Below are positions 4,523 through 9,229 of a stretch of DNA of 9,229 nucleotides, piece after piece. The notes beneath the pieces are model-generated. The model saw only the letters and a program-made list of their open reading frames with translations. It had not been told where the DNA came from and made no database searches. Both the position numbers and the translations under genes were made by a program. Position 1 is the stretch's first letter, and each line of letters opens with the position of its first letter. Source of the stretch: JANMDR01 sp031409495 (GTDB taxonomy: Bacteria; Pseudomonadota; Gammaproteobacteria; Burkholderiales; Usitatibacteraceae); the NCBI GenBank assembly GCA_031409495.1, contig JANNXI010000248.1, forward strand, positions 1 to 9,229, written 5' to 3'.

Positions 4523-6526
4523 TTAAATTACTGCAAGTGGTGCAACGCGTAAAAAGCGCTGGAGTATCGGATCGAGTTTCGCTAAATCGATGGGCTTGGT
4601 CATTACCGCTGAAGCGCCTGCAACCAGACCACGGTGTTCCATCGCTTGGGTGTCGGCCGACATGATGACGATCGGTACGTTTTCAAATTCAGCTTGCGCT
4701 CGAATTTCACGCATCGCTTCTATACCATTCATGTGTGGCATATGAAAATCCATGAGCATTAAATCGGGCTTGGATCGCAGCGCCTCAGCCACAGCTTCTG
4801 CGCCGTTTTTTACGAGCTTTGCTTCGATGCCACGTTTGCGCAACATGGTGCCAATCATCATGCGGCTAATTTCATCGTCCTCCGCCACAAGCACTAAATT
4901 ATCACCAAAGTAGGTGGATTTATACACTGCGGGCGCATCGCTTTGTGCAGCTGCAACTGAAGCAGTGGCAAAGGCTGCAACACTTCCGCCTACAGGTGTT
5001 GAGTAGCGCAGCTTTGGCGCAGCAGCAATCGCCGCTGACGCAATAGGTAGAGACACTACAAACTGTGTGCCCATTTCCACTGTGCTTTGCACCACAATAT
5101 CGCCATCCATTAAGTTTGCGAGACTCTTTGCGGCTGAAACGCCCAAGCCCGTTTGCAAAACCCGTACCCCACCGCGTGCCGCAGTGCGTTCAACACTGCT
5201 TTCTAACCCGAAAAAAACCGCATCAAGCTGGCTTGGCGGAATTAAATCACCATCATCACGCACGCTGATACGCAACGTATCGGTGATGGCAACGGCACGA
5301 TTTGATAAACCAGCAAAGTGCGCGACGCTGATAGTGACGGTACTATCCAGCCGCGCGAAACGAATCGCGTTTTCTAACAGGGCAATGAGAATTTGTGCGA
5401 GCTTGGGACGATCAACTTGAATAATGTCTGGTACGTTGGAAGCGACGTCGACAGTCACATTTATTTTGGCCTCTGCGATGCGTCTTGCCATTTGATGTGC
5501 AATGACGATATCGTTTAAAAACGGCTGGAGCGTCAGTTGCGATGGATTGACAGATACCGCGCGATTGTCCAGTGCCGACAGCGTGGAGAGGTGGGTCACC
5601 ACTTCTTCGAGCGCCACACCACCTTCGATAATTTGTTTCACATAATGCTGCCGTTCTACCAGCGCTTCACTAGAAGTACCCGCGGCGTTGGCAGAGTTGG
5701 CCGTGGATTGTGCTGCACTATCAATTTCATCAGCTCGGAGTAGTTGCGCAAAGCCCATTACGATATTTAACGGAGTGCGAATTTCGCTCACGATATTGGC
5801 CAAAAACCGCGAACGGCTTTGTTTGGCGCGATTCACGCTGGTGCGCGCGTGGGTGAGATCACGCTGCGCCCGCGCCAACTCTCCGATGGTGCTGCGCAAA
5901 CCAGCGATGTTACGTCGCAGCTCGAGCTGCGCCATCACTTGGCGACTAAACGCTTCAAGCGCTTCACATTGCGCTGCGCTGAGGGTGCGCGCAACGCTAT
6001 CCATCACGCAAATAGTACCAAGGGCGTGGCCTTCTGGCGTAATAAGCGGTGCACCTGCATAGAAACGCAGATTCGGCGCGCCCTGCACGTACTGACTCGG
6101 TGCGAAACGGTTATCCAAGCTCGCATCGCGTACTTGCATCACATTGAGCGGATCAAAAATGGCGTCCGCACAAAACGCGTGTTGGCGTGGTATTTCAGCG
6201 CGTTGGAAGCCAATCTCGGACTTAAACCAAAGTCGATTTTCGTCCACAAACGAAATGAGCGCAATCGGTGTTGCACAAATATGAGCAGCCAAGGCAGTCA
6301 AATCATCAAAGGCGATTTCTGATGCGGTATCAAGAATTTCATAGCGTTTTAGCGCAGAAATGCGGCGCACTTCATCAAAATTCTGACTGCTGGCACTACC
6401 AGCGTGCCGAGCTAAACCAAGCCCTTGGCCAACCTTAATCGCACCACCTAAAAATTCCATACCAGCCATTGCACGACATCCTATTTTGTTGCGCAAACAA
6501 AGTGACCTTCGCCAGAAAAGCTCCAT
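4523..6526 (-). CDS. GAF / degenerate histidine kinase / receiver hybrid protein
   Basis: This protein of up to 667 residues has three parts. A GAF sensor (about 52-200) carries the familiar RRISALKRYEILDT and YAGAPLITPEGHALGT blocks. After a coiled coil (201-238) comes a HisKA-like dimerisation region (239-320), with a low-complexity insert (268-290) between its helices, and an HATPase region (370-495). Last is a receiver (543-660). The HisKA motif reads NIVSEIRTPLN: Ser247 stands where the phospho-accepting His should be. In the ATPase part Asn386 is kept, but the G1 box reads DDGDLIP instead of DxGxG; the G2 box (TGLGVS) remains. The receiver is complete: Asp550/551, phospho-acceptor Asp593, Ser623, Lys644. 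It is soluble, without membrane segments. It probably cannot autophosphorylate and may serve as a signal-gated phospho-acceptor for another kinase. The ATG at 6526 has a weak ribosome site; the ATG at 6469 (residue 20) has AGGA nine bases upstream and is probably the real start. Confidence 0.88.
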   Translation of the reverse strand: MELFWRRSLCLRNKIGCRAMAGMEFLGGAIKVGQGLGLARHAGSASSQNFDEVRRISALKRYEILDTASEIAFDDLTALAAHICATPIALISFVDENRLWFKSEIGFQRAEIPRQHAFCADAIFDPLNVMQVRDASLDNRFAPSQYVQGAPNLRFYAGAPLITPEGHALGTICVMDSVARTLSAAQCEALEAFSRQVMAQLELRRNIAGLRSTIGELARAQRDLTHARTSVNRAKQSRSRFLANIVSEIRTPLNIVMGFAQLLRADEIDSAAQSTANSANAAGTSSEALVERQHYVKQIIEGGVALEEVVTHLSTLSALDNRAVSVNPSQLTLQPFLNDIVIAHQMARRIAEAKINVTVDVASNVPDIIQVDRPKLAQILIALLENAIRFARLDSTVTISVAHFAGLSNRAVAITDTLRISVRDDGDLIPPSQLDAVFFGLESSVERTAARGGVRVLQTGLGVSAAKSLANLMDGDIVVQSTVEMGTQFVVSLPIASAAIAAAPKLRYSTPVGGSVAAFATASVAAAQSDAPAVYKSTYFGDNLVLVAEDDEISRMMIGTMLRKRGIEAKLVKNGAEAVAEALRSKPDLMLMDFHMPHMNGIEAMREIRAQAEFENVPIVIMSADTQAMEHRGLVAGASAVMTKPIDLAKLDPILQRFLRVAPLAVI

Positions 6527-6733
6527 TTGATTTGCTTCTTCAAGGATTGATAGTTTAGCAAGGCGATCACATGACCTTGTGTGATAAATCGCACTCGATG
6601 GTCGCCGTCCATCTGTTAAAAATTACCGTTTGGCACATTGCAACCATTTTGAACACCTTAACTCACCCTGTTTGCTCAATGCGTTAGATGAATCAGTTTG
6701 CGACACTTTGACAATGCCATCTGTTCGCCCCGA
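6527..6733. other. Intergenic spacer upstream of the kinase-like gene
   Basis: These 207 bases lie between the stop of the transporter gene and the start of the kinase-like gene. They contain the inverted repeat ATCACA/TGTGAT (6566-6571, 6580-6585) some 40 bases upstream of the first ATG. I find no convincing -35/-10 pair, no terminator with a T-run and no gene; the short plus-strand frame here runs into the transporter and has no ribosome site. Confidence 0.4.
6566..6585. promoter_or_regulatory. Inverted repeat, possible operator of the kinase-like gene
   Basis: ATCACA and TGTGAT are perfect six-base arms separated by eight bases. The half-sites resemble those of CRP/FNR-type regulators but in the reverse (outward) order, so no known regulator is assigned. 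Confidence 0.25.
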
Positions 6734-7678
6734 TTACGGCGTGCCGTCGGCAGTCGCTTTTTGCGGCTCAGTACGCAACATGACTATATTGCCCAATACC
6801 GATAACCCGATGCCAAAAAACGTGAGCCAACCAAATTGAAACTTTTCAAAAACAGCCGAAAACACCAGCGCTACAATTGGCACCATCACGCCGATGTAGG
6901 CAGAACGATCAGCGCCCACTCTACCCATGAGGGTGAGATAACAGGCGAAGGTAATTAAGGACCCAAAAAGTGCCAGATAAAACATAGAGACCGTGTACTG
7001 CCAACTTGAACCCCACAATAGCGGGCGCCCTAACAGCAGCGTCATAATCAATGCACCCAATCCACCATAAAACATACCCCATGCAATACCGGGAAAAAGT
7101 GGCAAACCTAGTTTTTGATTTTTGGTGGCTACTAAACTACCCACAACGGAAGCAACAACTGACGCGATTGTAAAAAATAATCCCAAGCCTTGGTGCTTTG
7201 CCTCCTCAGCCATTCCACCTAATTCACCTGCTTGCACTTGATTGCCCATGGTTGCGGCCATAAGCTGCGGGTAAAAAATGCAGCAAATGCCCAACACTCC
7301 CAAACTTGACGCAAATGCGGTACTGGACTTCATCGGCGCACCAAAAAATAAGCGCATGCCCACCATACTCATAAAAGGCGATGCTGAATACGCCACAGCT
7401 ACCATCGCGGAAGGCACGAAACGTTCAGCGTGATATACAAAAATATAGCTGATGCAAAACATGCTCAAGCCCAGCGCTGCAAAACTTCCGTGCTGCCGCA
7501 ACGTGAAGCGCAACTGATGCCGCCGCAACGCACAAAAAACAAACATCACCGCGCTGGCAATTAAAAATCGGTACGCCACCGATAACTCAGGTGCAACCTC
7601 CCCTAACTGAAACGTAATGGCAAACCACGTCGAGCCCCAAATGAGCACACACACCGCAAAAAGCTGCAAATTACTCAA
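6734..7678 (-). CDS. EamA-type drug/metabolite transporter (DMT superfamily)
   Basis: This 314-residue inner-membrane protein has about ten hydrophobic helices in two EamA repeats: roughly residues 4-138, opening with LIWGSTWFAI, and 167-302, ending in the pattern P-(x)n-E-(x)n-G-L-S-V-L-G-N (PIVALVFSAVFEKFQF, then GIGLSVLGNIVML). The repeats are joined by a polar loop (about 141-163). The C-terminus is short and hydrophilic. DMT carriers of this type usually export amino acids, metabolites or drugs, but the substrate cannot be read from sequence. The start is TTG (7678-7676): an in-frame TGA lies four codons upstream, and the next ATG is residue 45, which would remove the first helix. The ribosome site is weak (GAAAG). 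The gene follows the S9 peptidase after 72 bases that include a strong hairpin, so it may have its own promoter, or read-through may supply it. Confidence 0.87.
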   Translation of the reverse strand: MSNLQLFAVCVLIWGSTWFAITFQLGEVAPELSVAYRFLIASAVMFVFCALRRHQLRFTLRQHGSFAALGLSMFCISYIFVYHAERFVPSAMVAVAYSASPFMSMVGMRLFFGAPMKSSTAFASSLGVLGICCIFYPQLMAATMGNQVQAGELGGMAEEAKHQGLGLFFTIASVVASVVGSLVATKNQKLGLPLFPGIAWGMFYGGLGALIMTLLLGRPLLWGSSWQYTVSMFYLALFGSLITFACYLTLMGRVGADRSAYIGVMVPIVALVFSAVFEKFQFGWLTFFGIGLSVLGNIVMLRTEPQKATADGTP

Positions 7679-7709
7679 AATTAGCTTTCAAATTACATAA
7701 CAAATATGT

Positions 7710-7740
7710 CTGAAGATGCCCAATTTAAAGGCATCTTCAG
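7710..7740 (-). terminator. Hairpin terminator after the S9 peptidase gene
   Basis: CTGAAGATGCC and GGCATCTTCAG form perfect 11-base arms (7710-7720, 7730-7740) around a nine-base loop, ten bases after the stop at 7751. In the leftward transcript the hairpin is followed by ACATATTTGTT, only a moderate U-rich tail. It probably ends, or partly attenuates, the peptidase transcript before the transporter gene. Confidence 0.6.
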
Positions 7741-7750
7741 GCATCAAATA

Positions 7751-9229
7751 CTACTTAGTGATACCTAGTTGCGTTAATACAAACGAATAGGTGTACGCCA
7801 CTTCTTTCAAATAATCATATCGGCCAGATGCACCGCCATGCCCCGCATCCATATTGGTTTTAAGTAGCAGCGGATTGCTGTCGGTCTTTAAGGTGCGAAG
7901 CTTAGCGACGTATTTTGCAGGCTCCCAATACATAACTTGGCTATCGTTAAGGGAGGTTTCAACGAGCATGGCGGGATACGCTTTAGCGCTTAAGTTATCG
8001 TAGGGCGAATAGCTACGCATGTATTTATACGCGGCCTCTTGAGTTGGATTACCCCATTCTAAATATTCACCCACCGTTAGCGGCAATGTTGCATCCAGCA
8101 TGGTGTTCATCACATCCACAAACGGCACTTGCGACACCACGGCTTTAAACAAATCCGGACGCATGTTAGACACAGCACCCATCAACAACCCACCGGCACT
8201 ACCTCCTTGGATGGCAAGCATATTGGGTGAAGTATATTTTTGCGCTATTAAAAACTCGGCTGCATCGGTGAAATCGGTGAAGGTGTTTTTCTTCTTCATC
8301 ATTTTACCGTCGTCATGCCAAGCCTTGCCCATTTCGCCGCCACCACGAATATGTGCAATGGCAAATACCATGCCGCGATCAAGCAGGGCTAAGCGGCTTG
8401 AGCGAAACGAAATTGGTAATGAATAACCGTATGAACCATAGGCATAAAGCAGCGTCGGCTGCGGTGTTCCAGCCCTACGCAGTGATTTTTTATACACCAG
8501 CGATACCGGCACCAACGTGCCATCAGCGGCTTTTGCCATGATGCGTTCAGACTGATACTCCGCCGCAACATAATTACCCAACACCGGCGTTTGCTTCTTC
8601 AATTCACGCGTGCGTTTGGCAATATCGTAATCGAACACCGATTGTGGCGTGACCATAGATTGATAGCCGAAACGATAGGTGCCCGTTTTAAATTCCGCAT
8701 TTTGATTCGGCTCAGCATCATAGGCAGGCTCAGGGAAACTAATGGCGTGCGATTTTTTATCAGCAATATTGTGAATAGTTAGAGTTGGTAGGCCCTTGTT
8801 TTTCTCGATGGCCACATAAAATTTTTCAAACATGTCCACGCCATCAAGCTTTACATTTTTACGATGGGGAATTAGCTCTTCCCACTGTTTTGGGTCAGCT
8901 TTGCCAAGTTTTGCGCGTGCCAAACGGAAATTGCGGCCTTTGTCATTAGTTACAATATATAGGTGCTTACCGTGATGATCAATGTTGTTTTTGATATTTT
9001 CACGACGCGCCAAATAGCTTTCAAATTTACCCTCGGGCTTGTTCGCATCAAGCAAATATTGCTCGTTTGTTTCAGCACTTTCAGCGGTCAAAATTAAGTA
9101 GCCACGACTACGGGTAGCTTCAATGCCCACGCTATAGAGCTCATCTTTTTCTTCAAACAAAACGGTGTCCGTTGCGTCACCCAATTTTTGGCGATGCAGC
9201 AAATTCGAACGCTTAGTTTTTGCATCTTC
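7751..9229 (-). CDS. ptrB: S9A peptidase, oligopeptidase B-like (C-terminal 492 residues; N-terminus outside window)
   Basis: The frame stays open to the right edge, so the N-terminus is missing; full-length members have about 680-720 residues. The visible part begins in the beta-propeller (VLFEEKDELYSVGIEATRSRGYL) and continues into the alpha/beta-hydrolase domain. Numbering from the window edge, the catalytic triad is Ser344 (GGSAGGLLMG), Asp429 (SLNDSQVMYWEPAK) and His464 (DAGHGGASGR). AIAHIRGGGEMG and YSPYDN are further S9A hallmarks. Oligopeptidase B cleaves short peptides after Arg or Lys. The specificity segment reads GEYLEWGNP; well-studied members have E-x-E at its start, so one of the two glutamates is Leu390 here and basic-residue preference may be weaker. 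Location (cytoplasm or periplasm) depends on the unseen N-terminus. A hairpin follows the stop. A TTG at 9202 is not the real start, because the homology extends upstream of it. Confidence 0.9.
   Translation of the reverse strand, partial: EDAKTKRSNLLHRQKLGDATDTVLFEEKDELYSVGIEATRSRGYLILTAESAETNEQYLLDANKPEGKFESYLARRENIKNNIDHHGKHLYIVTNDKGRNFRLARAKLGKADPKQWEELIPHRKNVKLDGVDMFEKFYVAIEKNKGLPTLTIHNIADKKSHAISFPEPAYDAEPNQNAEFKTGTYRFGYQSMVTPQSVFDYDIAKRTRELKKQTPVLGNYVAAEYQSERIMAKAADGTLVPVSLVYKKSLRRAGTPQPTLLYAYGSYGYSLPISFRSSRLALLDRGMVFAIAHIRGGGEMGKAWHDDGKMMKKKNTFTDFTDAAEFLIAQKYTSPNMLAIQGGSAGGLLMGAVSNMRPDLFKAVVSQVPFVDVMNTMLDATLPLTVGEYLEWGNPTQEAAYKYMRSYSPYDNLSAKAYPAMLVETSLNDSQVMYWEPAKYVAKLRTLKTDSNPLLLKTNMDAGHGGASGRYDYLKEVAYTYSFVLTQLGITK

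Noticed and set aside
5067..5420. 117-codon plus-strand open frame
   Set aside because: It is antisense to the ATPase region of the kinase-like gene, with low-complexity composition and no start signals.
5819..6322. 167-codon plus-strand open frame
   Set aside because: It lies wholly antisense to the GAF region of the kinase-like gene, has no ribosome site and resembles no protein family; it is a shadow of the real gene.
6566..6585. CRP-like site ATCACA-N8-TGTGAT
   Set aside because: The half-sites are in the wrong order for CRP (TGTGA-N6-TCACA), so I list it only as an inverted repeat of unknown use.
8389..8571. 60-codon minus-strand frame inside the peptidase gene
   Set aside because: It is an out-of-frame shadow of the same strand; the peptidase frame carries all S9A motifs here.

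Overview
The window looks like chromosomal DNA of a Gram-negative proteobacterium. It carries an E. coli-type phosphoheptose isomerase (LPS inner-core heptose), a GAF/histidine-kinase-like/receiver protein of a common proteobacterial design, an oligopeptidase B-like S9 peptidase and an EamA transporter. Base composition is fairly balanced by eye, apart from an A+T-rich patch at about 181-290. A beta- or gammaproteobacterium is most likely, but I cannot name a genus. Nearly every gene is on the minus strand, so the window reads from right to left; the one plus-strand gene encodes a small unknown protein (2477-2821).

From right to left on the minus strand: an S9A peptidase whose N-terminus lies beyond the window (7751-9229), followed by a strong hairpin (7710-7740); a ten-helix EamA/DMT transporter with a TTG start (6734-7678); a 207-base spacer; a GAF-kinase-like-receiver protein (4523-6526) whose phospho-accepting histidine is replaced by serine; a nested stem structure (4465-4512); and gmhA (3784-4395), which overlaps an Ntn-type isoaspartyl peptidase/asparaginase (2831-3787) by four bases. 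That last gene converges with the plus-strand small gene. A 279-base divergent promoter region then separates the small gene from a D-cysteine desulfhydrase/cysteate lyase-type PLP enzyme (1178-2197).

The left end (1-1105) looks accessory. A GTG-started protein joins an N-terminal HARE-HTH domain to a C-terminal GIY-YIG nuclease (299-1105). It is followed by the start of another minus-strand gene (1-198) whose visible N-terminus resembles, tentatively, the GSU2403/NTP_transf_8 nucleotidyltransferase-fold family. Between them lie four copies of a 9-base motif (TGATGGTAA/TTACCATCA), arranged with exact mirror symmetry about base 227 and overlapping the start codon of the downstream gene. This looks like an operator for an autoregulated module. 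It is the best candidate in the window for an undescribed system, possibly nuclease-based defence or toxin-antitoxin.

The rest is a set of housekeeping or metabolic units: heptose and isoaspartyl processing (gmhA-iaaA), sulfur amino acid catabolism, signalling, export and peptide degradation. A further structural theme is a 20-base, 18/20-identical hairpin-forming repeat found exactly 23 bases after the stop codons of both the PLP-enzyme gene and the kinase-like gene.
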